Positions 45,135-56,855 of a stretch of DNA of 64,000 nucleotides are shown one piece after another. Numbering within the stretch: position 1 is the stretch's first letter; each line of letters opens with the position of its first letter. The stretch is taken from assembly GCF_004664715.2 (NCBI RefSeq), contig NC_051071.1, positions 3,311,501-3,375,500 of the forward strand. The letters run 5' to 3'. The DNA comes from Peromyscus leucopus. Its lineage: Eukaryota > Chordata > Mammalia > Rodentia > Cricetidae. The position numbers were made by a program, and so were the translations under genes. The notes below the pieces were generated by a model that made no database searches, was not told the origin of the DNA, and was given only the letters and a program-made list of their open reading frames with translations.

Positions 45135-45462
45135 CAGAGAGACAGAGAGACACACAGAGAGATAGAAATAGAGAGAGAGGAATAGAGAGAGGTGAGAGAA
45201 GAGAATGAGGGAGAAAGAGAGGGAGATGGATGGCTAGGGCCTGCCAGGCACCTGCCAGCCAACCAAACATCAAGTAGGACATACAGAGTGAAAGAAAGGT
45301 AAAAAGCCCTGAGGCAAAACCTAGATGAAGAGAAACAGGTTAAAATAAATTGTAAGAGCTAGAGGGACAAGCATTAGATAAAGTTCAGCATTCATAATTA
45401 ATAATAAGTCTCCGTGTCATGATTTGGAAGGTGGCTGGTGGCACAAAAGAAAGCCTGCTACA
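44835..45462 (+). mobile_element. Solo ERV LTR with internal (TG)n(GA)n expansion
   Basis: It begins TGTTGTGGAATATT and ends GCTACA, flanked by GGGGTG (44829-44834) and GGGGTA (45463-45468), a 5/6 target-site duplication. It contains CACCTGATTGGTCTAATAAA and ATAATTAATAATAAGTCTCC, shared with the reverse copy at 24550-25067. A (TG)19(GA)n expansion occupies 45042-45112 and extends as degenerate GACA/GAGA to about 45200. No retroviral genes are present. Confidence 0.8.
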
Positions 45463-47470
45463 GGGGTAGAAGATGTTGACAAGAGCTTCATGGCTTCCTG
45501 TGTCATCACTAAGGTACAGGAATACTGACTTGGATTTGCGTAGATCAATCATGCAGAGAAACAGAACTCCCTCCCCACTGCCGAGTAGCATGTTTTCATT
45601 CTCACGGAGTCCTCTGTTATCCCTCCAAAGCAATGCTCAGGCTGGAACAACATCCTTCAGAACATGCTGTCAGAGAAGGAAGCTGCTCATGCCTTAAGAG
45701 AAATGGGCCATGGGAGTTCAAACTGGCCCCACTTGTTCTGATTAAAGATGGAGTCTACTATGTTATAATGGTGAACAGTTGGGTAAGAAACACAGAGTCT
45801 ATCAGAACAAGCTCCAGTCATGGCTGGGGTAAAGTTCATCTTCCAGTAAACATGGGGGACAAAGTTTCTCATGGGGTAATTACTTCTCAGGTGAACACCA
45901 GGTACTGGTGCCCACTGCTGCTATTGGAGACTCCCAAGGACGCTTCTGATTTGAGTCCCTTCTGAGGAAGCCCATCCTGGCTTTTCCAGGTCCCATTCTG
46001 CCCAAGACTGAAGTCCACACAGACTTGCCCTGTCCTGAGTTCCTGTGGACATATGGTCCACCCACTGTGACACCCAGGGTGACCTACTGTCCCAGATTTA
46101 CAGCAGAGCATCAGGGATCTTCTCAGGGTCAGCCAAGCAGCCATCACCCAGTGGGATCTCAGCTTAATCGAGTCCTAAATGCTTAGAGAGGAAAGCTATC
46201 CAGCTGTGACTAATCCCAAGATGCTAAATTAGTCTACTTGAGGAAAAATAGAGCAGACAGGCTAAGGAGGGATGGAGCAGGTGGGCAGGCAGTTCATCTG
46301 GTGAGGGGCATGTCTGGGACCAGGGTGGGGTAGAGGCTCACTAGTTTAGTTAGTGGAGCTGAGACTAAGTGGCTGGAGACAGCTGGCTGGACAATGGACT
46401 TTCCCTTAGATTCTATAGCATTGTTGTTCGATGGCTCTAGTATCTGCATGACTGGCCTGTCATAGAAGTCAAACCTCTGCCTAACTTTGCCAAGGGCAGG
46501 ATGCGTGTGAAGATCCCCAGAGGCTGCCTGATGGTAAGGAGGCACACTTCTATGTCTGTTCTCATCCAAACCCTTGAGGGTGGCACTGTCATGGTCATCT
46601 GATGAGACACCAAGAGATCCGTCTTCTACTCAGACATTTAAGAGTGTAAGGCGGTGGGTATTTTATAACCAAATTCAGAGGCAGGTGTGGTGGGTATCTG
46701 TCCCAGACAAGCTACTGATGAGGGGACAGAGACATCATCCTGGGTCCCACAAGTGGCAAGACAGGGCAGAGAGGGGGCTGGGACCCAAATGCATTGGACT
46801 TTCCCTGCATTCTTCTCAGTCAACGTGAATATCTTACCTGAAACGATATCTATGATGTCCTGACAGCCACAGCAAGCTGCCTGGGCAGTTATAGACATTT
46901 ATTTTCCTGTCCCTAAGGCTCTTTCTAGGTGGGCAGTATCATCTCAGTTTACAAGAGAGGACACTGAGGCGTGGAAGAGTGAGTTCTAGGCATATGCGGC
47001 AGAGCTAGCATTGGGAACACACTCTTTCTCGATGCCAGCCTGAGGCTGAGTGAGGATGCTTAGACGGAAACCCAGTGCTGGACAGTGAGGCAGGATGCAG
47101 GGCAGATGGAGGCAAAGGTCTGTAAATGATAGCATCAGGCATTTCTCTGCTGTCTCCTCCAGCCAGGCAGCTTACTTTCCCCTTTCCAGGCATCTCCCCC
47201 AAGCTTCTGCAGCCTGTGCTGCAGATGTCAGGCTGAGCTAGGATGAGAGATGTCAGAGAGTGCTCTGCAGCTGGGCCACAGTGACATACTGGGGTAGCTG
47301 TGACAAGCAGATGCCCTTTACAAGGTCCACTTTCCGGACCCAGAGGCTGAGCCCTGTGGGTGGGTGAGAAGCTGAAAACTCCCCTTGAGCTCCAAGCTGA
47401 CAGCTGCAGGGCTGGACCTGTTCCAGGCCAGTCTCAGGAAGATGTTTGTTTTTCCTGCCTGTTTGTGGGT

Positions 47471-47570
47471 TTTTTTTTTTTTTTTCTTCAGTGCTGGGGT
47501 GGAACTCAGGGACTTGTGCATGCTAGGCAAGCACCTGACCTCTGGGTGACTCACAGCCCTCTTCCTAGCG
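47471..47570 (-). repeat. ID/B4-type SINE fragment
   Basis: A T run followed by CAGTGCTGGGGTGGAACTCA and GTGCATGCTAGGCAAGCACC matches the reversed ID-like SINE. Confidence 0.7.
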
Positions 47571-47889
47571 CTTGAAAGGCAGTGCCAGGTTCCTCAGGCA
47601 AGGCCCCTCTGGTGGAACCTACTCCCTCAGCACCCAACTCTCTTCTCCTCAGGAATCCCCTTCCTTATTTTCCTTTGCCTGGCCCGGCAGCCTTCCCACC
47701 AGCCCCCACTCCAACTTCTAACTGTCCAGCACTCCTTCCCAGCTCTGGGGCGGGTGGCATCACCTTCTGTGCACCCACAGGGCCCTGCCCACCCTCTGGC
47801 TCCACCCATCTAGCGGGTGGGGTGACCCTCTTTCTGGGAGCTTCCCATCTACTTATCTGAAGGGTTCAGCTCTGGGCTGTCCACAGGCC

Positions 47890-48245
47890 TTCTGAATTGA
47901 ATGAAAATGGCCTCCAAAGGCTCATGGTGAGTGGCATTATTAGGAGGGGTGGCCTTGTTGGAGTAGGTGTGGTCTTGTTGGAGGAAATGTGGCACTGGGG
48001 GTGGACTTTGAGGTTTTAGATGCTCAAGCCAGGCTCAGTGTCTCACTCTTCCTTCCTGCTCCCTGAAGAACTCTCAGACCCTCTCCAGCACCATGTCTAG
48101 CTGCACCCACCATGCTTCCCACCATGATGATAATGAACTAAACGTCTGAATTGTAAGCCAGCCCCAATTGAATGTTTTTCCTTTATAAGAGCTGCTGTGG
48201 TCTTGGTGTCTCTTCACAGCAATAGAAACCCTGCCTCAGACAACT
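47890..48245 (+). repeat. Rodent hAT-Charlie-like element (URR1 relative)
   Basis: GTGGCCTTGTTGGAGTAGGT, GGCACTGGGGGTGGACTTTG, CACCATGATGATAATGAACT and TCTTCACAGCAATAGAAACC are landmarks of an abundant rodent repeat. The CAGCAATAGAAACCCTG end is shared with the URR1 copies (reverse complement at 9061 and 61125). Confidence 0.65.
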
Positions 48246-49029
48246 TCCTATGAACTCCATCTGCTCAACTCCCAGACAAGCTCAGGATGCATGTCTCCAC
48301 TCTTACCGATCACTCTGTCTTCCTTTATTTCATTATCTGGTGTTCCCCCCCACCCCCTGCCCCGATTTCTTAAAATTTAGTCTTATATTCATGGTATTTA
48401 GCTACTGTATGACTCTCAGCCTTGAAGTGCAAGCTCCACAGGGCTGGCCCAGCTGTCTGGCCCTCGTGTGTCGATGCCACAAATACAGATGTGCATGAGA
48501 AATACAGAAATCTCTTTAAAGCAGGGGCCAGATGGCCTCATGGCTTCCCAAGCCTTTGTCCCCCCAACTTAGAGCAGTGACAGTTGAAGAGCTGAGAAGG
48601 GAGGGAAGGTAGTGACTCGGAGGCCAGCAAGCATGGTGCCCCCATGAATGGGATCACACTGCAGACTGTCAAGACTTGGCCCAAGGCAGGTGCCATAGCA
48701 GGGGTGACAGATGAGAGATGGAATGGGATTCTTGAGCCGCCACCTGACACACATGCTTTTGCTTTGACACGAGACACATGCTCTTGCTTCATGCATCTTT
48801 CTCATGTATTCCACACAGTTCCCAGGACCCATTTCACCTGTGGGTAAACTGATGAAAGGGTAAGAACAGGCTGCAGCCACCGGGGTGGCTGGATGGGGCA
48901 GGGTGTGCACTGAAGTGGGTGAGGTCTTCCCCACTTCATGTGGCCTCGATGGGAAAGTTGCCTTTGATCTTCAAGGGTCAGGTTATGATGCCTAAAATCG
49001 CCGATAGTTAGGCTTGGGGATGAAGAGCT

Positions 49030-49250
49030 GCGACCTCACAACGTGGAAGGCAGAGACAGGAGAATTAAGAATTTAAGCTTATTCGTGGATATCCTAATGA
49101 GCTTGGGGCTAGCCTAGGCTACATGAGACTTTGTCTCAAAAATTACATGTATGTGTGTGTACAGGTGTTCATGTGTGTATGTATGTATGTGTGTGTACAT
49201 ATGTGTGTATGCATATGTGTGTGCATGTGTATGTGTATGTATGTGTGTAT
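49030..49250 (+). repeat. Diverged B1/B4-like SINE followed by a (TATG)n/(TG)n tail
   Basis: GGAAGGCAGAGACAGGAGAA, GGGCTAGCCTAGGCTACATG and AGACTTTGTCTCAAAAATTA resemble a B1-type body. An impure ATGT/GTGT array follows to about 49250. Confidence 0.6.
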
Positions 49251-49639
49251 GTAAAAAAGGAAGTAAACACAATTTCCTGATCTGGCTACTTTGGTCCCAG
49301 TGTGTGGAATGGTAACAGCACCTTTACATATTTCTGAGTAACCTGAATTGAACCTTCCCTCAGATGAACAGGAAAACAATGGTCAGAATGAGTGGACTGT
49401 TTTGCCTTTTTTTTTTTTTTTTTAGCAGCTGATTTTTGACACATTAGAGAAATGAATCATTATCATGTAATTGCTTCTCATTTGGAAAGGTGCAAATTAA
49501 AAGAAGGCCAATGTTGACGCTCCGGGCCTACAGGAGTCTGCTCATTAAAGCTGCGAAAGAAGCTGTGAAGAGGAGAGGCTTCCTCATGACCTGTTTCCAC
49601 CACCCACTCAGCTAGTAGGGTTCTAACAGAAGCTGAGGC

Positions 49640-49715
49640 CGATGAAGGTGATGGTGGTAACAGTAGTCCCGGTGATGGTGGTGATTGTGGTGATGGTGAA
49701 CATGGTGATGATGGC
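49640..49715. repeat. Impure (GGTGAT)n / GTGATG trinucleotide-type repeat
   Basis: GGTGATGGTGGT-like units recur imperfectly; in reverse translation they give His-rich frames that are not coding. Confidence 0.85.
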
Positions 49716-49959
49716 GGTGATACTTGTCTAGGTTTAGTACTCCTCTGAGATGTATGGCCTTCCAACTGAGAATAGTATTTTGCAGCCACCTCAAAACCAG
49801 ATGTTGATACACCAGCAGCAAATTATTCAGGGTTCCTTTGGCTGTTGAGGATCTGTTGTGCTTCATATGAATTGTCCGGTTGTTTTGGTATTTATGGGAG
49901 GAATTCCAGTAGCATTTTGATGAGGGCTTCACTGAGTCTGTGAGTTGACCTTTAGAAAT

Positions 49960-51380
49960 TGACCTTTCAAAAGACATTAATTCTGCTATATATGTGAGCA
50001 TGAGAGGGCTTTCCATCTTCTGGTGTCTCCTTCAGTTTCTCAAGACAGAGCTCACAGCTTTCATTGTAGAGGTCTTTCAACACTTTAGCTAGGTTGATTC
50101 CTAGAGTTTTTGAGGTTATTGCTAATAAGATTGATTTCCTGATTCCGTTCACTGAATGTCCATAATTGGTATATAGAGAAGCCACTGATTTTAATGTCCA
50201 TGATTGGTATAGAGATAAGCCCCTAATTTTAATGTCCATGATTGGTATAGGGATAAGCCACTGATTTTTTGTATTGGCTTTATCTTCTATTACTTTTTGA
50301 AAATGTGTGCATCAGAATCAAGAGTGTTCTGATAATTTTTTACTCAAAATACCATTTTTTTTTCATCTTTTCACTTTCCATTTCTTTATGTCCTTGTCAA
50401 TGAGGGTTCTTGCAAATAGAAGTTAGTTGAAACTTGCTTTTTAATCTATCTATCTATCTATCCATCCATCCATCCATCCAGTCTATCTATGCCTTTTAAC
50501 TGGAGACTTAGACCATTACCATTTAAAGTTATTATTGAAAAACACATGCTAATTTCTCCCTTATTCATTTTAGAAATGTTCTAGTTTACTGAGTCAATAA
50601 CCTTTGGTTCTTTTCTATTTCTCGTTTGTTTATTCATTCCTCCAGTAAAATTTGTTCTTTCCTGAGCTCTTATGACTGTGTACCACTTTCTTCCTCTTCT
50701 GTGTGTAGTATGGCTTTGAGTATCTTCTGCAGTGATGGCTTGGTGATCATAAATTGCTTAAGTTGGTGCATATCAAGGAAGGTCTTTATTTGTCCTTTGA
50801 ATTTAAAGTTAGTTTTGCTGGGTATAATAATCTTGACTGGCAGTATACTTTCCAGGACTTGAAGCCTATCAGCCTGTATTCCCCAGGTCATGGGGTCTGT
50901 GCTCAGCTGTCTGCTGTCATCCGAACAGGTCTGTCTTTGTAAGTCACTCACCACTTCTCTCTTGCAGTTCTCCATAGTCTTTCTTTGTTCTGCACTGTTG
51001 TTTTTTAACTCTCACATGACATAGAAAGGTTCTTTTCTAGTCATGTCTGTCTGGGGTTCTCAGTGCCTCCTGTACCTGTGTATTCATTTCTTTCCTTCAG
51101 TTTGGGAATGTCCTGCTATAACATCGTTGAGTTCATTATACCTTTCGTCTGTATTGTAGTTCTTTCTTCTACATGGCAGAGTCATAGGTATGGTGTCTTA
51201 ATTGTATCCCGTGGTTCCTTAATGGTGTTGTTATCTCAATTGCTATCTCAGTGTCATGATTCCTCACCTTTTCTTCAGCTCCTTAACCTTTCCCTCTGCC
51301 TGATCTAGTCTCTGGGGATGTTTTCCATGGTGTCTGGGATCTACTGAGCATTTCATTACCAAGATGTCTTCTTTGTTGTT
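49960..51380 (-). repeat. Old LINE-1 / HAL1-like stretch
   Basis: GAGCTCACAGCTTTCATTGT, TTCCTAGAGTTTTTGAGGTT, GACTTAGACCATTACCATTT, AAAGTTATTATTGAAAAACA, AGTGATGGCTTGGTGATCAT and TTTATTTGTCCTTTGAATTT follow the order of old L1-family sequence read in reverse. It is heavily mutated with no intact ORF. The subfamily (L1 versus HAL1) is uncertain. Confidence 0.6.
50155..50268. repeat. 38-bp tandem triplication
   Basis: Three adjacent 38-bp units start at 50155, 50193 and 50231, each beginning AATGTCCATGATTGGTATAG (first unit slightly changed) and ending in TTTT. It lies inside the old L1 stretch. Confidence 0.95.
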
Positions 51381-51393
51381 AGAATAGGCCAGG

Positions 51394-51398
<5 letters not shown>

Positions 51399-51460
<62 letters not shown>
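51399..51460. repeat. (GA)31 microsatellite
   Basis: An uninterrupted GA array immediately left of the satellite-like array. Confidence 0.97.
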
Positions 51461-51465
<5 letters not shown>

Positions 51466-51477
51466 TGTGTCCTGTGT

Positions 51478-52695
51478 GTGAGCTACCACCTGAGGTCATG
51501 TTGGTATCTGAGGGCCATGCATGCTACTGGAGCCATGCCAATCTGGATGGCCTGCACCGTCACCTGGGGCCATGGTGACATCCAGACCCAGGCTGCTTCT
51601 GAGAGACATGTCTGGGTCCATGGTCCTACTGAAGCCAGGGTCTGTGTTGAAGTCCATGGAACATATTGCCACTGGGGACATGCAGAGGTCCAGGGTCTGG
51701 GCCACAACCTATGGCCTTGTTGGAGTCTGGTGGTCATGCTGTAGCTGGGATCATACAGATCTGAGTGGCCTGTGCTATTATCCAGGACCATGGTTTTGTC
51801 TGTAGTCAAGGGCCATGTCTGAGTCTGTGACCCTATAGCACCCAGTGTCTGTATTGATGTCCATGGCTCCCGTTGCCATGAGGGCCTTGCTGATTTCTGG
51901 GTTTGGGCTGCCACCTGGGGCCATGTTGGTGTCTGAGGGACACTGTGGGATCTGGGTGACCTGCGCTGCCACCTGGGGCCATAGTGCTGTCTGGACCCAG
52001 GCTGCTGCCGAGGACCATGTCTGGGTCTGTAGTCCTACCACAGCCAGAATCTGTGTTAAAGTCCATGGCCCATGTTACTACCATGGACCGTGTGGATGCC
52101 ACCTGAGTCCATGCTGGTGGACAAGGGTTATGCTGTAGCTGGGGCCATGCAGATCTGAGTGGCCTGCCTGTGCTGCTACCCAATGCCATGGTAATGTCTA
52201 GGCCAGAGCTGCAGCTGAGGGCATGTTGTGGTCCATGGCCCTCCTGCAGCCAGGGTCTGTGTTGATGTCAGAGGTTCCTGTTACCATCGAAGGCCATGTG
52301 GATACTTGAGATCTGGGGCCATGTTAGTGTCCAAAGGCCATGCTACAACTGGGTCTGTGTCAATCTGAATGGTCTGCACTGCCACCTGGGACAATGGTGA
52401 CCTGGTTGCTGCCGAGGACCACGTATGGGTCCGTGGTCTTACTGTAGCCAGGGTCTGTGTTGAAATCTGAGGCACATGTTGCCACCAAAGGTTACATGAA
52501 TACCTGGGGTCGGGGCCAAAACCTGTGGCCTTGTTGGTGTCCAGGGGCTTTGTGGCCACCAGAGCTATCTTGATCTGAGTGACCTGTGCTTCCACTCAGA
52601 GCCAGGATGTCTTCAGGCCAAAGCTGCTGCCAAAGGCCATGTTTGGGTCTGTGGTCCTGCTGCACTGGGGTCTGAGTTGATGTCTGTGGCCTGTG
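51478..52695. repeat. Satellite-like tandem array, ~205-bp monomers, about 6 copies
   Basis: The anchor TCTGTGTTGA (or a close variant) recurs at 51641, 51848, 52050, 52256, 52454 and 52671, spacings of 207, 202, 206, 198 and 217 bp. Other phrases recur in register: GCCACCTGGGGCCATG, ATCTGAGTGGCCTGC and GACCATGTCTGGGTC. The copies are clearly diverged, so the array is not young. It recalls dispersed murine satellite-like repeats (possibly MurSatRep1), but I cannot confirm the name. Confidence 0.9.
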
Positions 52696-53455
52696 TCACC
52701 TCAGGGGACATAGGAACCATGCATGATGAAAGCAGAGGGCCATGCTGAGTCAACCCTGCCTTCGGCTGGTCTTAGGATAGCTGATCCTGCCCCTTGCTGG
52801 ACACTACAGCAAAACTGCTGGTCCCAACCCTCTCTGGAGAGCCCTCCCCAAACCCCCACACTGGGAGAGATGGCCCCACCCCTCACCATAGGTGAGGGAG
52901 AATTGACCCTGATGTCATGAGTGTAGGGGAGCTGGCTCCACCCCTCACCTGAGGGGGCAGCCCCAGTGGCCCGGGCTGACCAGCTCAGTTACCACACAGG
53001 CCCACAGGATCTGCTAGAGCTCATGAAGGGACTAGTTCTGTGGATCTCCATGACTCAGGGTTGACATGGGATATCCCAGAGGAGTTTTAGTGAGGATCCA
53101 GTGATCATGGTGTACCAGAAACCAGAGGCCTTGAACAAGACCAATAACTCATTGCCATGAACAGTTGCAAGTAAAGCTGATTGGACAAAAGGGTATGCTG
53201 TGTGACACACCATGGCTCCCAATGACACCAGGATGAATGAGGAGGTCTTGGAGAGGTGGGAAAGATAGATGGAGGAGCGAAGAGGTTTTGTTGTAGTTAT
53301 TGTTTGTTTGTTTGCTTGTTTTGTTTTGTTTTGATCTTTTGGGGGAACACTGAAGGGATGAGGGGAGGATGGGGGGGACTGGGAGGTGAGTGAAACTAGG
53401 GTGCATAATGAGAAATTCCTACAGATTCAGTAAAGAAATTATGTCAAATAACAAC
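52696..53455 (+). mobile_element. Non-repetitive 3' part of the satellite-bearing composite element
   Basis: Directly follows the ~205-bp array. It includes GGCCCACAGGATCTGCTAGA, TTGCAAGTAAAGCTGATTGG and GGTGCATAATGAGAAATTCC, and ends with TTCAGTAAAGAAATTATGTC and an A-rich tail. This pairing of a satellite head with a retroposon-like A-rich end recurs in rodents as I recall. The A-rich end suggests RNA-mediated spread. Confidence 0.6.
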
Positions 53456-53459
53456 AAAA

Positions 53460-53460
<1 letters not shown>

Positions 53461-53500
<40 letters not shown>

Positions 53501-53515
53501 TCAATCACCCAGGCT
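53461..53515. repeat. (TCAA)n microsatellite
   Basis: Tetranucleotide array beginning directly after the A-rich end of the composite element, probably grown from its tail. A T7A13-type homopolymer patch follows at 53535-53565. Confidence 0.9.
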
Positions 53516-54154
53516 TAGCCATTAGAACTGAGAGCTTTTTTTAAAAAAAAAAAAAGAAAAAAGAAAGCAACTGCTCACGATTTCTTCTGAAGACAAGCCT
53601 TTCTGAAGAGAGCTTGGCAGAAAATCATAAAGCACACAGCCTCGTGTTCCGACTCAACTCTCAGGCAGCAAGCTCCCTAATTAACTCTACCCATGGCTGT
53701 GGGGGAAAGATAAGAAGGAAAACTGAGCAGCCAGAGACTCAAAGGAGAACGGCAGTGGGGTGGGGAGGGGGTGGTCAGACGCAGAGTCAGGCGAATTCCG
53801 GCCGTGCCCCGTCCATGCTGCATGTGGTGCCGACTATGAAAGACCACTTGGTGCTCTGCTACTCATCAGGAGTGAAAATGGAAGTCTCCTGTGCAGAGAT
53901 GCTGTGGTCATAGGGATGGATGCACGTGGCGATGCTCCTAGTGGAGCAGGTGCTCAGCTGCAGGAAGCTAATGGGAGCTCTGTAGGCTCCCTGGTCTTCC
54001 TAGACACGTGGAGCATGCGCTGTGCCCTCGCTGAGCAGCTTGTCCACATGCCTCCGTCACCTTGGATGGCGGAAGTCTTTTATTTCCAAGGGGTACCTGC
54101 TGTGTGCCTATACTGCCTGAGCTGACCAAGTGCTTTCTTGGCATCACAGTGGAC

Positions 54155-54445
54155 AGATTAGTTTCCCGTGGCTGCTGTAACAAATGAAGATAAATGTGGT
54201 CACGTACTAAAACAGGAAATTGTCATCCCAGACCTGGAGGCTGGAAGCTTGGGATTGGGCAGTGCCTTGTTCCTGCCAAAGCCTCTGGGGCAGAATCAGC
54301 TCTGTGCTTCTTGGAACTCTCCTTCCTGGTGACTCCTGGTCTTTCAAGCTGATCATATCTCAAGATCCTTAACTGTTTGAAAAGGCCTTATTTCTAGGCA
54401 GTGTCACATTCTAAGGACCCAGTTAGATTTGAATCTTGGCAGATG
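54155..54445 (-). repeat. MLT1 LTR fragment
   Basis: TTTCCCGTGGCTGCTGTAAC, ATCCCAGACCTGGAGGCTGG, CTCTCCTTCCTGGTGACTCC and GTCACATTCTAAGGACCCAG match reversed MLT1 in order. Confidence 0.7.
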
Positions 54446-54474
54446 TTATTCAATCCACCACAAGAGAGGAACTT

Positions 54475-54905
<431 letters not shown>

Positions 54906-56474
54906 GACTTAACCTCTGATTAAACAGAGCATGAACCTGGCACTGTGCTGACTTAAGGACAGTGGGCAATTCAACTTGTGGGCATCGTCTGTGGCGATTT
55001 CAGGGCCCCAGAGCTCCTGTGCTAACAGGGAGCAAGAAGCCTTGCCTCTAGGGTTGTTTGAGATGATGGAAGAAGGCAGTTTTAACAGCATGGCTGGAAC
55101 TGGCAGATCTGGTGACAGTGTCTAGGGGCTTCCAGATTCACGGGGGTTGATTTGGCTGGGCTGGTTGCTTAGCAACTTCCAGAAGTGTAGAGGTGCCGTT
55201 CTCAGGCCAGTGGGGCCTGAGGGTGGTGGTAGGTGTTCAAACCTGAAGAGGGACCTCAAGGGTGGCCATTTAACTAGAGAACACTTCACCTGGTCACAAC
55301 CCCTTCTGTTCTCGGGGAGGGAAACAGACCTAAAGAGAGCCAAGGCTTTGCCTAAGTTCCTGTGGCATCAGACCCAGTTGCAGCAAACTTGTAAGAGCAC
55401 AGAGCCACGGGCCAGTAAGAGATGGCATCTCTGTGTCTTGGTTAGGAATTAGGGCTCAGGATTAATCAATGAAGGTTGGAGGGTCAGCTCAAGGTCAATT
55501 CACCCAAAGTCAAAGAAGGAAAATGCATTTTGGAAGAAAATGCATTAGTGAAAGAAACCAGGCGTAGCATGTAGGTATCTCTTGGGATGGGAACCTCTGA
55601 AGGTCAATCTTGTTTTCCAAACCAAGGAATCAAATAGGCTAAATGTGTGGACATGCCCCTCTCTAGCAAATCCTGTTGCTTGTTACATGTATAGCTCTGT
55701 TTTAAACTACATAGTGCTTCAGAGAAAGGGGCACATGAACTCCTATCATGTAGGAACCACGTCCTCTCATCCATGCCTTCTCTCTCCCAGGTAACCTTTG
55801 ACTACAGCGATGAAATGAAGCAGAAGGGATAAATGCAAAATTCACTCTTCAGACAGAATGAGGAACTGCATGAAAACGTGTAAAATCCCCGCAACCCCTC
55901 CGTTCTATTCCACATGATTCTGAACCCTCACAGGAAAGTGAAAGCCAAATGTGCTATAGATTGTGGAAGGTGTTCTGCCTTTTGGTAGCTTAATCTTGAC
56001 TTGTGATGAACGTTCTGGTCAGTGCAATGCTTTGCTTTACCCACCTCTAATGATAGAGGGCACCATCCCTGGGGATCATGGTCATGTGCCGATGACCAAG
56101 ACATTCATGGCTATGGCACTGTCCTGTGTTCTCCCCCACAGTTTTCTGACTACCAAATATTCTTCAAATTACCCTTTTGAGAAGGGATCACCCAAACAGG
56201 TGTCCACCCATACATTAGCCTAAGCTATCACAGACAAGTTCTGTGACCTCCAACCCTGGTCAAGAAGAGTCTAATCTTCCTTTATCTAACAAGACTGGCA
56301 GAAGATGAAGCATGGTTATCCACCTGAAGGATTTGGATCAATCCCATTAACACAAAAAGCTTGCTGAGTCTTAGCTCTTACATTATCACATTCATTATGA
56401 CCATATCTGGCTGCTGAGTTGGAATACATTTTTCTCATATAGAATGGCCATGTTTTAAAGGTTTCTGCTATGTA

Positions 56475-56855
56475 TATGGGCTGAATCATGTCCTCAGAGG
56501 ATGTGCTGATGTCTATCTCTAGTACCTGTGACAGTGACTCTGTTTGGAAGAAGGGTCTGTAGAGGCATGACCAAGTTAAGCTGAGGCCGTAGTCAAATCA
56601 TGTGTGGCTGACACCTGTTGATTGGTGTCCTTATGAGGATAAGGATTAGGAGGCACCATGGACACCTGTCACAGCCAAGGAGCACTGAGGACGGTGGTGG
56701 CCAGCATGGGCCATGGCAGGCCAGTGGGAACTTTTCTCCTGCAGCCTTGTAGGGAGTGTGGCCCTGACTACACCCCTATACCTAGGTCTAGGACTTCTAT
56801 CCCAGCCACCCAGTTTGTGGTAAACTGTTCTGGCAGCCATAGAAATGGATACAAT
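56475..56855 (+). repeat. MLT1 LTR, nearly full length
   Basis: ATATGGGCTGAATCATGTCC, CAGTGACTCTGTTTGGAAGA, GGTGTCCTTATGAGGATAAG and CACCCAGTTTGTGGTAAACT follow the MLT1 consensus from end to end. Confidence 0.85.
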
